NCBI GenBank assembly: GCA_021811205.1
Contig: JAJZPK010000089.1
Span: forward strand, 1-9,488
Length of the DNA stretch: 9,488 bases
From: Pseudomonadota bacterium
GTDB lineage: Bacteria; Pseudomonadota; Gammaproteobacteria; Burkholderiales; JABEVD01
Direction of reading: 5' to 3'
Position 1 is the first letter of the stretch. Every line of letters begins with the position of its first letter. Shown one piece after another: positions 1-6,572 of the stretch. The notes under the pieces were generated by a model. That model worked only from the letters and a program-made list of their open reading frames with translations. It was not told the DNA's origin and searched no databases. The position numbers were made by a program, and so were the translations under genes.

Positions 1-561
1 GCCCATCAGGGCGCAGCGCATTTCCTCGTCATAGGCTTCTTCCGGAAAAAGGCAGTGGTAGCATGGGCCGCCCGCATTGAACACGGAGATTTGGCCTTCA
101 AGGCGCAGTGCGGCACCCGAGACGAGGGGTTTCGAATAGGCGACGCAGGCCCTGTTCACTTCGTGGCGCGTCGCAAAGTTGTCGCTGCAGTCGAGCACGA
201 TATCGGCCTGTTCGACGAGCTCGGCGAGCAATTTTCCTGTTGCCTTCGCCTTGACGGGCAGCACGTCTATTTCAGGATTGATTTCCAGAAGCGACGCTTG
301 CGCCGAAATGACCTTGGGCATGCCGACCGAATTTGTCCTGTGGACGATCTGCCGCTGCAGATTGGTGAGGTCGACGACATCGTCGTCGCAGATCGTGATT
401 GTTCCGATCCCGGATGAAGCGAGATAAAGCGAGGCAGGCGATCCGAGCCCGCCCGCGCCGATGACGAGCGCATGGGATCTTGTCAGCCTTTCCTGCCCAT
501 CCAGTCCGATCTCGGGCAGCAGGATATGACGGCTGTAGCGCAGCAGGGATGCATCGTCCAT
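1..561 (-). CDS. moeB: MoeB/ThiF/HesA-family sulfur-carrier adenylyltransferase (partial, C-terminus missing)
   Basis: The first 187 residues of an E1-like adenylating enzyme; the gene runs off the left edge (family length is about 250 residues). Such enzymes use ATP to adenylate the C-terminal Gly-Gly of a small sulfur carrier (MoaD for molybdopterin, ThiS for thiamine) in the cytoplasm. Seen in the sequence: N-terminal RYSRHILLPEIG, the nucleotide-binding GAGGLGS at residues 35-41, acidic DDD at 59-61, NLQRQI at 67-72, the DCSDN stretch at 124-128 whose Asp127 matches the Mg/ATP Asp of MoeB, and a CYHC zinc half-site at 167-170. The second zinc pair would lie outside the window. The ATG shares one base with the stop of the upstream 130-residue gene (TGATG), which suggests coupled translation; the nearest GGAGGAG lies about 15 bases upstream, inside that gene. 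MoeB, ThiF and HesA cannot be separated on this fragment, so the symbol is provisional. There is no rhodanese domain in the visible part. Confidence 0.9.
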   Translation of the reverse strand, partial: MDDASLLRYSRHILLPEIGLDGQERLTRSHALVIGAGGLGSPASLYLASSGIGTITICDDDVVDLTNLQRQIVHRTNSVGMPKVISAQASLLEINPEIDVLPVKAKATGKLLAELVEQADIVLDCSDNFATRHEVNRACVAYSKPLVSGAALRLEGQISVFNAGGPCYHCLFPEEAYDEEMRCALMG

Positions 562-953
562 CAGCGGTATTCGCGCCACTCCTCCGGCGTCGCGTCATGA
601 TCGCCGTGCGGATGATGCTCGTAGACCTTCACGAAAATCTCCATGTTTTTTTGCATTCTGGGCTGCTCGCTGAGGTTCTGGCATTGCACCTCTTCGACAT
701 AATGGACGAGCGCACGCTTGATTTTCTGAAGCAGCGAGCTGTCGAGATGAAAACCCTGGTCGACGAGCGTCTCTTCCAGGGTTTCAAGACTGTGCTGCGG
801 CAGGTGGTAGCACACGGTCAGCATGCTGGGGCCTGCGACCTCGGCCGCAAGCCCCATCTCGGCCAGGCTCTCAGCCGCCCTTGCCGCCTGCCCGGCAGGC
901 AGCGCGGAAAAATGGATTTCTCGCTTCTTGAAGCAATCTTCGGGTTGAGTCAT
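561..953 (-). CDS. hypothetical protein, 130 aa, possible ferredoxin-like fold, His-rich tail
   Basis: I do not recognise this family by name. It is supported as a real gene by an AGGAGGGG ribosome binding site just upstream of the ATG, the same strand and spacing as its neighbours, and a TGATG stop/start overlap with the moeB-like gene. There is no signal peptide or membrane segment, so it is probably cytoplasmic. Residues 10-70 read as strand-helix-strand-helix (a strand around REIHFSAL, a helix around 21-33, a strand around MLTVCYH at 44-50, a helix around 57-66). This resembles the small ferredoxin-like HMA fold but lacks the CxxC metal motif. Cysteines are at 7, 48 and 91. The C-terminal part is charged and contains HHPHGDHD at 113-120, a possible metal-binding segment. 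The context suggests a link with MoeB or CtpA, but no function can be given. Confidence 0.75.
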   Translation of the reverse strand: MTQPEDCFKKREIHFSALPAGQAARAAESLAEMGLAAEVAGPSMLTVCYHLPQHSLETLEETLVDQGFHLDSSLLQKIKRALVHYVEEVQCQNLSEQPRMQKNMEIFVKVYEHHPHGDHDATPEEWREYR

Positions 954-982
954 GACCCCTCCTGCCTTGAACCAACTCTATA

Positions 983-1009
983 TCGGCCTGCAGCAAAAGT
1001 ACAGGCCGA
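983..1009 (-). other. intercistronic hairpin between ctpA and orf130
   Basis: A perfect 8-bp inverted repeat, TCGGCCTG at 983-990 and CAGGCCGA at 1002-1009, flanks an 11-base loop and starts 4 bases beyond the ctpA stop codon. On the minus-strand transcript the stem is GC-rich but is not followed by a U-tract (the next bases read TATAGAGTTGG). It is therefore a poor intrinsic terminator. It could be a partial terminator or an mRNA 3'-end stabiliser that lowers expression of orf130 and moeB relative to ctpA; that role is inference. Confidence 0.45.
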
Positions 1010-1013
1010 GCCT

Positions 1014-2372
1014 TCATCTTTTCTCCAGGATAGACATCCCCTTCAGCACGTTGAGCGCTTGTCCCAGCATGTAATCATCTTTCGAACCCGGTACGGCCGG
1101 TTTGCCGGTTTGCTCGGGTTCCTGGATGGTGAGCACGGGTTTGGACGCAGTGCCTGCCTTCTCATTGATGAGATGGTGCTCGAGATCGGCTTCATGCAGG
1201 TTGAGCGCAGCCTCCTGGGAGGACACGGTGGTGTCCTCGATCGTGATGTCGGGCGTGATGCCCTTGGCCTGGATCGAGCGTCCGCTTGGGGTGTAATAGC
1301 GTGCAGTGGTCAGTTTCACTGCAGTGCCGTTGCCGAGCGGGAAGATGGTCTGCACCGAGCCCTTGCCGAACGTCTGGGTGCCCATGATGAGGGCGCGCTT
1401 GTCGTCCTGAAGTGCGCCGGAAACGATTTCTGATGCGGAAGCCGTGCCGTTGTTGACCAGCACGATCATCGGCACCTTCTTCACGGCGGCGGGAAGATCC
1501 TTGATGTAGTCGGTCTTATCCGAGGGCTTCAGGTAGTCTTCCGGAATCGTTTCCAGCTTCATTTCGGAATCGGGCGTCCTGCCTCGGGTCGAGACAACGG
1601 GGGAATCGGGCGGCAGGAAGGCGGCCGAGACGGCGACCGCACCGAACAGCAGGCCGCCCGGATCGTTTCTCAGGTCAAGCACAAGCCCCTTGACGGGTTG
1701 CTTGAAGAGGGTCCTGATCGCAGCGGCAAGGGATTCGCCGGTATGTTCCTGGAACTGGGTGATGCGGATGTAGGCATAGCCAGGCTCGACCATCTTGTAT
1801 TTGACGCTCTTCACCTTGATGACGGCGCGCATCAGCTTGAAAACCAGCGGCTTGGCGACGCCTTTTCTCAGAATGGTCAGCACGATCGGGGTATTGGGCT
1901 TGCCGCGCATCTTCTTGACCGCGTCGTTCAGGGTCATGCCCTTGACCAGCATGTCGTCGAGCTTGAGAATCAGGTCTCCGCTCTTGATCCCTGCCTTGTA
2001 GGCGGGCGTGTCCTCGATGGGGGAGATGACCTTGACCAGGCCGTCTTCCATGGTGACCTCGATGCCCAATCCGCCGAATTCCCCTTCTGTGCCGATCTGC
2101 AGTTCCTTGTAGGCGTCGGCATCGTAATAGGCCGAATGGGGATCAAGTCCTGTGACCATGCCGTTGATGGCCGAGGTGATCAGATCCTTGTCGGATTTGG
2201 GGTCGACGTAATCGCTCTTGATTCTGCCGAATATGTCTGCAAAGGTGCGCAGCTCCTGGACGGGGAGGGGGCTCGATGCCGTTTCCCTCTGGGCTATCGC
2301 AGAAAGGTTGAGGCCGAGCAAGACGCCGGCGACGACACCGATCAGAATCAAGCCTGCTTTTTTCATGTGCAT
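1014..2372 (-). CDS. ctpA: S41-family C-terminal processing protease (CtpA/Prc-like), periplasmic
   Basis: A 452-residue serine protease that cleaves periplasmic or envelope proteins near their C-termini. It has an N-terminal hydrophobic signal or anchor segment (about residues 5-27, after MHMKK), then an N-terminal domain with GLDPHS at 75-80, a PDZ domain at about 95-180 (FGGLGIEV, then SPIEDTPAYKAGIKSGD), and the S41 catalytic core at about 195-380. The catalytic Ser is Ser312 in NGTASASE, and Lys337 in GTQTFGKGSVQ is exactly 25 residues later, as in E. coli Prc; Gln341 follows. The C-terminal tail after about 385 is Gln/Glu/Pro-rich and ends in a short helix-like segment. The ATG was chosen over the in-frame ATG two codons later because GGAGAG sits 3 bases before it. 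The gene begins 13 bases after envC ends, so the two are probably in one operon. In other bacteria Ctp proteases control murein hydrolase levels, which fits an EnvC neighbour; that functional link is inferred here. Confidence 0.95.
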   Translation of the reverse strand: MHMKKAGLILIGVVAGVLLGLNLSAIAQRETASSPLPVQELRTFADIFGRIKSDYVDPKSDKDLITSAINGMVTGLDPHSAYYDADAYKELQIGTEGEFGGLGIEVTMEDGLVKVISPIEDTPAYKAGIKSGDLILKLDDMLVKGMTLNDAVKKMRGKPNTPIVLTILRKGVAKPLVFKLMRAVIKVKSVKYKMVEPGYAYIRITQFQEHTGESLAAAIRTLFKQPVKGLVLDLRNDPGGLLFGAVAVSAAFLPPDSPVVSTRGRTPDSEMKLETIPEDYLKPSDKTDYIKDLPAAVKKVPMIVLVNNGTASASEIVSGALQDDKRALIMGTQTFGKGSVQTIFPLGNGTAVKLTTARYYTPSGRSIQAKGITPDITIEDTTVSSQEAALNLHEADLEHHLINEKAGTASKPVLTIQEPEQTGKPAVPGSKDDYMLGQALNVLKGMSILEKR

Positions 2373-2385
2373 GTTCTCTCCAGTT

Positions 2386-3528
2386 TCATTTTACGGTGAC
2401 CCATTTCATCGGGTCTAGCGGTACACCCTGGTCGCGAAGTTCGAAGTATAAACCGGATTCTTCGTTACCGCCGCTGTTTCCGACTTCGGCAATCACTTCT
2501 CCGCCGTGGACTTTGTCCCCGACCTTCTTGAGCAGCGCTTCGTTGTCCCCGTAAAGACTCATGTAGCCGCTGCCGTGATCGACGATGATGATGTTGCCGA
2601 ATCCTCTCAGCCAGTCCGCGAAGACAACCTGCCCGGCTGCGATGGCGTGCACTTCTTCCCCGGTCGCAGCGCGAATGAAGAGCCCTTTCCAGATCAGTCT
2701 GCCATTCATCCTCGGGGCGCCGAAACGGTTCGTCAGCACGCCCCTGACAGGCAGCCTCAAGCGGCCTTTCAGCTTCCTGAACGGGCTGTTGTCGAACGAT
2801 GCGTCGGGAACGTTCTCGTTCCTGATCTGGCCTCGGGAGGCGCGCCTGCCGATTCGTTCGACCAGATTCTTCAGGCGCGCCTCGTTCCGCTTGAGTCTTG
2901 CAATGGCCTTGCGCTGTCTGCCGATTTCCCCTGAAACCTTGTCGAGAACGGCCTGTCTTTGGGCTTTCTCCTTTTCCAGTTCCTTTTTCTGGAGGCGCTG
3001 CTTGCCCAGGATGTCGTCGAGTTCGGCCTTCTTGTCTTTTGTCGAAGCGGTCAGGGTGTCAAGTTCCCTCAGGTTGCCTCGCAGGCTTTTCAATACGGAC
3101 GAACGCTCTTTCGAGACATAGGTCAGGTACGCCAGGTTTCTGGTTGCCTGGTTCGGGTCCTTCGCGTCGAGCAGCAGCTTCAGATATTCCTGCTCTCCGC
3201 CGAGATAGCGCTCGTAGAGCAGCTTGCCGAGCAGCGCCTGCTGCACCCTGATGTTTTCAGTGACTCTGTCGGTGTCGCTGTGCAGACGGGAAAGTTCGGC
3301 GTTCGCGCTGCGCTCCTTGTTGTCCAGCGCTCTCAAGTGCCTGACCGAGTTGCTGATCGCCACTTCCGAAGCCTTCAGAGCATCCGCAGCCTCGTTCCTG
3401 GAAGCCATGTTCTGGCCGAGCTTCTTCTCGAGAGTGGAGATCCTGGAGCGCAATTCTCCGAGATCCTGCGCATGTGCGCTGCCGGCAAGCAGAAAGCCGG
3501 CTAAGGCGAGGCTGAGCGCCGTTCTCAC
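2386..3528 (-). CDS. envC: EnvC-like murein hydrolase activator (degenerate M23/LytM domain)
   Basis: A 380-residue periplasmic protein with a signal peptide (residues 1-20, ending GSAHA before QD), a long coiled coil (about 22-230, rich in Lys/Glu/Arg/Leu heptads) and a C-terminal LytM/M23 domain (about 257-377). The zinc ligands of active M23 peptidases are missing: the usual HxxxD position reads WKGLF at 280-284, and the usual HxH position reads GLY at 359-361. This is what is known for E. coli EnvC, which does not cut peptidoglycan but activates the division amidases AmiA/AmiB through FtsEX, so that role is assigned by family. The start is GTG, embedded in the gpmI stop as GTGA (4-base overlap), which implies translational coupling; no later start keeps the whole signal peptide. 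gpmI-envC is also the gene order in E. coli. No FtsEX genes are in view. Confidence 0.92.
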   Translation of the reverse strand: MRTALSLALAGFLLAGSAHAQDLGELRSRISTLEKKLGQNMASRNEAADALKASEVAISNSVRHLRALDNKERSANAELSRLHSDTDRVTENIRVQQALLGKLLYERYLGGEQEYLKLLLDAKDPNQATRNLAYLTYVSKERSSVLKSLRGNLRELDTLTASTKDKKAELDDILGKQRLQKKELEKEKAQRQAVLDKVSGEIGRQRKAIARLKRNEARLKNLVERIGRRASRGQIRNENVPDASFDNSPFRKLKGRLRLPVRGVLTNRFGAPRMNGRLIWKGLFIRAATGEEVHAIAAGQVVFADWLRGFGNIIIVDHGSGYMSLYGDNEALLKKVGDKVHGGEVIAEVGNSGGNEESGLYFELRDQGVPLDPMKWVTVK

Positions 3529-5096
3529 TCTGTTGCGAGGAGCGACTGTCCAGTCATCTCGGGCGGCTGGGGAAGTCCCAGGATGGCCAGCATGGTGGGC
3601 GCGACGTCCTGAAGGGATCCCGTTTCCCTGACGCGGGAAGCATGGCTGCCGACATAGAGGAAGGGCACCAGGTTGAGGGAATGTGCGGTATGGGGCTGAT
3701 GCGAGACTGGATCTTGCATCAGTTCCGCATTGCCGTGGTCGGCCGTGATCAGCACTTCCCCGCCGATCGACTGCATGGCTTCGACGACGCGCCCGATGCA
3801 GATATCCATCGCTTCCACGGCGCGTATCGCGGCATCCAGGTTCCCGGTATGACCGACCATGTCGCCATTGGCGAAATTGCAGATGATGGCCTGGTACGTC
3901 TTGCTCCTGATCGCATCCACGAGTTTGTCAGTCACTTCGAAAACGCTCATTTCGGGCTTGAGATCGTAGGTCGACACTTTCGGAGAAGGCACCATTATCC
4001 TGTCTTCCAGCGGATAGGGCTCTTCCCTTCCGCCGTTGAGGAAGTAGGTGACATGCGCGTATTTTTCGGTTTCCGCGATCCTGAGCTGCGAGAGTCCCAA
4101 ATTGGACAGGTATTCCCCGAAGCAGTTCACGATGCGCTCCGGCGCAAAGGCGGTCGGAAGCGCAAATTCGTCGCCATAGTGCGTCAGCATGACGAAATGG
4201 GTTTTGGGGAATCTGCCCCGCTCGAACCCGTCGAATTTTTCCGAAGTCATGCAATTCGTGATTTCGCGTGCACGGTCGGCCCGATAGTTCATGAAGACGA
4301 CTACATCGCCGTCCTCCATTCTGACGGGCGGTTCGCTCGGCCCATGGATGGCTGTCGCATGCACGAATTCGTCCGTCTCGCCGCGCGCATAGGCGGCATC
4401 CAGCGCATCGAGGGCATTTGCGAAATAATGCTCGGCGGTGCCTTGCGTGACGAGATCAAAGGCGGATTTGACTCGCTCCCACCGTTTGTCCCTGTCCATC
4501 GCGTAATAGCGCCCGATGAGGGAAGCGATTTTGCCTTTGCCGAGCTGTTTGCATTTTTCCTCGAACAATCCGATCGAGGCTGCCGCGCTTTTCGGCGGCG
4601 TGTCCCTTCCGTCCAGGAATGCGTGCAGGTAAATTCTCTCCACGCCGGCTTTTGCGGCCATGTCGAGCATGGCGTGGATGTGGGATTCATGGCTGTGCAC
4701 GCCGCCCGGGGAGAGCAGGCCCATGATGTGGAGTGCGCTGTTTTTCTTCAATGCATCATCGATCGCGCCTTTCAAGGCCGGATTGGCATAGAAATCGCCT
4801 TTTTCGATGGCAAGATCGATGCGCGTCAGTTCCTGGTAGACGATGCGGCCTGCACCGATGTTGAGGTGACCGACCTCGGAATTGCCCATTTGCGCCTCGG
4901 GCAGCCCGACCGAGGATTCGGAAGCATGAATCCTGGTGTGTGGGTAGGCTGCGCAGAGCTTTTCCCAATTGGGTTTGTGCGCGAGCGCTACCGCATTGTT
5001 TTCCTTGTCTTTCCTGCAGCCGATGCCATCCAGTATCAAGAGCAGAACGGGCGTTGACGGGCCGTTCTGCGGAAGTTTCTTCGTTGCGCTCATCAT
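3525..5096 (-). CDS. gpmI: 2,3-bisphosphoglycerate-independent phosphoglycerate mutase
   Basis: A 523-residue cytoplasmic enzyme that interconverts 3- and 2-phosphoglycerate in glycolysis and gluconeogenesis using two metal ions (usually Mn) and a phosphoserine intermediate. Family landmarks are intact: LILDGIG with metal ligand Asp23, the nucleophile Ser73 in QMGNSEVGH, HSHESH around 134-139, DGRD at 162-165, the Arg-rich substrate site GRYYAMDRDKRW at 195-206, NYRADRARE at 270-278 (Arg272, Arg275), Lys345 in TEKYAHVTYF, metal ligands Asp412 and His416 in GDMVGH, Asp453-His454 in TADHGN, and His472 in the HTAHS stretch. Length is close to the usual 510-515. There are tandem ATG codons at the start; the upstream AGAG is a weak ribosome binding site, so either Met could be used. 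It is the first gene of the leftward run and is transcribed away from the ArsR-type repressor across a 56-base gap. Confidence 0.97.
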   Translation of the reverse strand: MMSATKKLPQNGPSTPVLLLILDGIGCRKDKENNAVALAHKPNWEKLCAAYPHTRIHASESSVGLPEAQMGNSEVGHLNIGAGRIVYQELTRIDLAIEKGDFYANPALKGAIDDALKKNSALHIMGLLSPGGVHSHESHIHAMLDMAAKAGVERIYLHAFLDGRDTPPKSAAASIGLFEEKCKQLGKGKIASLIGRYYAMDRDKRWERVKSAFDLVTQGTAEHYFANALDALDAAYARGETDEFVHATAIHGPSEPPVRMEDGDVVVFMNYRADRAREITNCMTSEKFDGFERGRFPKTHFVMLTHYGDEFALPTAFAPERIVNCFGEYLSNLGLSQLRIAETEKYAHVTYFLNGGREEPYPLEDRIMVPSPKVSTYDLKPEMSVFEVTDKLVDAIRSKTYQAIICNFANGDMVGHTGNLDAAIRAVEAMDICIGRVVEAMQSIGGEVLITADHGNAELMQDPVSHQPHTAHSLNLVPFLYVGSHASRVRETGSLQDVAPTMLAILGLPQPPEMTGQSLLATE

Positions 5097-5152
5097 TTCT
5101 CTGGACGGTTCAAAATCTTTATTTTATTCTATTTCGTTGATCATACCTAGAC
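5097..5152. promoter_or_regulatory. divergent intergenic region between gpmI and the arsR-type gene
   Basis: A 56-base gap that must supply starts for both the leftward gpmI run and the rightward repressor gene, unless promoters lie inside the coding regions. Its centre (about 5111-5135) is very AT-rich compared with the surroundings, as expected for promoter melting regions. Read leftward, TAGAAT and TAAAAT are possible -10 hexamers, but I cannot place a convincing pair of hexamers for either direction. The half-site of the palindrome at 5524-5547 is not present here, so the repressor may not bind its own promoter through that sequence. Confidence 0.45.
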
Positions 5153-5491
5153 ATGGGCGTTTTCATGAAAAGCCAGATTGATTTCCTTCACGAAATGATG
5201 GGGCAGGACGAAATTATCGAGCAGGCTTCACGTTCCATGAAGGCTATCTCGCATCCATTGCGGCTCAAGATACTGTGTATTCTTGGCGAAAACGAAGTCA
5301 GCGTGCAGGATATCGTCGAGAGCGTAGGCACATCCCAGAGCAACATCTCACAGCATCTTGCCATTCTGAGGGACAAGGGCGTCCTGAAAACCCGTAAGGA
5401 TGCAAACAAGGTCTATTATCGAATCGGGGATGCCCGTGTTCTCCAGCTGATCAAGATGATGCGCGACGTATTCTGCAATACGGCGGTTTAG
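5153..5491 (+). CDS. ArsR-family winged-helix repressor, candidate dithiol (BigR/SqrR-like) sensor
   Basis: A 112-residue DNA-binding protein with the ArsR/SmtB layout: dimerisation helix at the N-terminus, SHPLRLKIL at 33-41, helix-turn-helix at about 50-76 (SVQDIVESVGTSQSNISQHLAIL), and a beta wing at about 79-91 (KTRKDANKVYYRI). The ELCVCDL-type metal motif of ArsR/SmtB is absent; the equivalent stretch has no Cys. The only cysteines are Cys42 (end of the SHPLRLKILC helix) and Cys108 (C-terminal helix, DVFC). Their 66-residue spacing and flanking residues match what I recall of BigR Cys42/Cys108 and SqrR Cys41/Cys107, which form a di- or tetrasulfide bridge with reactive sulfur species and release DNA. 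No good ribosome binding site precedes either the first ATG (5153) or the in-frame ATG at 5165, so the start is uncertain; starting at 5165 would lower the numbering by four. The downstream efflux genes are its likely targets. Confidence 0.93.
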   Translation: MGVFMKSQIDFLHEMMGQDEIIEQASRSMKAISHPLRLKILCILGENEVSVQDIVESVGTSQSNISQHLAILRDKGVLKTRKDANKVYYRIGDARVLQLIKMMRDVFCNTAV

Positions 5492-5511
5492 GGGAGCAGG
5501 GTCAGCCCCTG

Positions 5512-5540
5512 TTGCCAGTCCTAGTATATTAGATTAAACT
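5512..5540 (+). promoter_or_regulatory. putative sigma-70 promoter for the RND efflux genes
   Basis: TTGCCA (5512-5517), a 17-base spacer and TAAACT (5535-5540) form a plausible -35/-10 pair. TTGCCA matches TTGACA at four of six positions and TAAACT matches TATAAT at four of six. The -10 element and spacer lie inside the palindrome at 5524-5547, so repressor binding there would block polymerase. The transcript would begin about 20 bases before the adaptor's TTG start. The assignment is by eye and unproven. Confidence 0.4.
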
Positions 5541-5547
5541 AATATAC
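5524..5547. promoter_or_regulatory. AT-rich palindrome, likely operator for the ArsR-type repressor
   Basis: Perfect 9-bp arms, GTATATTAG (5524-5532) and CTAATATAC (5539-5547), surround ATTAAA. Because TT/AA at the centre also pair, only positions 5533 and 5538 break the symmetry over 24 bp. The size suits an ArsR-family dimer, the site lies between the repressor gene and the first efflux gene, and it overlaps the putative promoter. It stands out sharply from the GC-rich surroundings. The low GC content and lack of a U-tract argue against a terminator. Confidence 0.7.
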
Positions 5548-5566
5548 CTGTGAAAGGGGTGCTCGC

Positions 5567-6571
5567 TTGATCAAAGCTATTTTTCTACTGCTTCTTGTGC
5601 CATCCGTCTATGCGGCGGATGTCGTTCCGGTGCGCTATGTCGATGCGCCGCTCACTTATTCGGCGGAGGGCGTGGTAGAAGCCGCCAAGCAATCGACCGT
5701 TTCCGCCCAGATTTCGGGCAGGGTGGCCGCAGTCAATTTCGATGTCGGCGACAAGGTGAAAAAAGGCCAGGTTCTGGTCAGGATCGACGCAACCGAAGTC
5801 GGTCAGGCGCTCAACGAGCGCCGGGCGCAGCTCGCCGAAGCCATGGCTTCGTTCGAGAATGCCAAATCCACCTACAATCGGACCCAGTCCCTATTCGAAA
5901 AGAAATTCGTGAGCCAGGCTGCGCTCGACAAGGCCAGGGCGGAATATGAGGCGGCCAAATCCAGGGTGGATGCGCGGCGCGCCAATGTCGGCATCGCTGT
6001 CAATACGGAGAGCTATGCTACCGTGGTTGCACCCTTCAGCGGCGTCGTCGCGGCGCGCCACGTTGAAATAGGGGAAATGGCCTATCCGGGAAAACCGCTG
6101 ATGACGGGCTTTGATCCGAGGGAACTGAGGCTCACTGTGAGCGTTCCGCAATACAGGCTCGAAGCAGTCAAGGCCAATCTGAAGGAAGGTGCATGGATCA
6201 TGCTTGGGCAAGACAAGGCGCTCAGGCCTTCTTCGGTCATGGTGCTGCCTGCAGCCAATCCGCTGACCCATACCACACAGGTGAGGCTCGAATTTCCGCC
6301 CGACACCACGGGAATTTACCCGGGCATGTTTGCTCGCGCCGAGTTTCCCATCGGTCATGCGGCAAAGCTGCTGATCCCGGCCTCTTCCGTGTTGAGACGC
6401 AGTGAAGTCACTGCCGTCTATGTTGTGAATCAATCGGGCAAGTACGAACTGCGCCAGGTGAGGCTTGGGGAACCTTCGGATGGAGAGGTCGAAGTGCTCG
6501 CAGGCCTTGCTCCGGGGGAAAAGATCGCGCTCAACCCGATCAAGGCGGGCATACTCAGAAGTGCCGAATGA
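5567..6571 (+). CDS. RND efflux periplasmic adaptor (membrane fusion protein)
   Basis: A 334-residue adaptor that would bridge the inner-membrane RND pump to an outer-membrane channel. The N-terminal MIKAIFLLLLVPSVYA is a signal peptide, with cleavage probably after residue 16; there is no lipobox Cys, so it is a soluble periplasmic form rather than a lipoprotein. Domains in order: first lipoyl half at about 43-75 (SAQISGRVAAVNFDVGDKV), an alpha-helical hairpin at about 76-147, second lipoyl half at about 148-180 (VVAPFSGVVAARHVEIGEM), a beta-barrel at about 186-262 and a membrane-proximal domain at about 267-330. The start is TTG, supported by AAGGGG 7 bases upstream and by the signal peptide that follows at once. 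The helical hairpin is short, as in the smaller members of the family. It is separated from the permease by one base, so the two are certainly co-expressed. The substrate cannot be read from the sequence. Confidence 0.93.
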   Translation: MIKAIFLLLLVPSVYAADVVPVRYVDAPLTYSAEGVVEAAKQSTVSAQISGRVAAVNFDVGDKVKKGQVLVRIDATEVGQALNERRAQLAEAMASFENAKSTYNRTQSLFEKKFVSQAALDKARAEYEAAKSRVDARRANVGIAVNTESYATVVAPFSGVVAARHVEIGEMAYPGKPLMTGFDPRELRLTVSVPQYRLEAVKANLKEGAWIMLGQDKALRPSSVMVLPAANPLTHTTQVRLEFPPDTTGIYPGMFARAEFPIGHAAKLLIPASSVLRRSEVTAVYVVNQSGKYELRQVRLGEPSDGEVEVLAGLAPGEKIALNPIKAGILRSAE

Positions 6572-6572
6572 C

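Noticed and set aside
480..1433. A 317-codon plus-strand open frame spanning parts of moeB, orf130 and ctpA
   Set aside because: It crosses three well-supported genes on the other strand, has no ribosome binding site and shows no domain signature.
2386..3528. Calling the M23-domain protein an active endopeptidase
   Set aside because: The zinc-binding His/Asp and HxH residues are replaced (WKGLF and GLY), as in EnvC activators.
3642..5057. A 471-codon plus-strand open frame opposite gpmI
   Set aside because: It is fully antisense to gpmI, whose catalytic and metal motifs are all intact. The antisense translation has no recognisable domain and reflects codon bias of the real gene.
5153..5491. 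Calling the repressor an arsenic-sensing ArsR
   Set aside because: The Cys-containing metal motif of the DNA-binding helix is absent and no arsenic genes (arsB, arsC, acr3) are in the window.
5497..5511. Short hairpin CAGGG-TCAGC-CCCTG just after the repressor stop, considered as a terminator
   Set aside because: The stem is only 5 bp (7 with a wobble pair) and no U-tract follows, so it cannot be called an intrinsic terminator.
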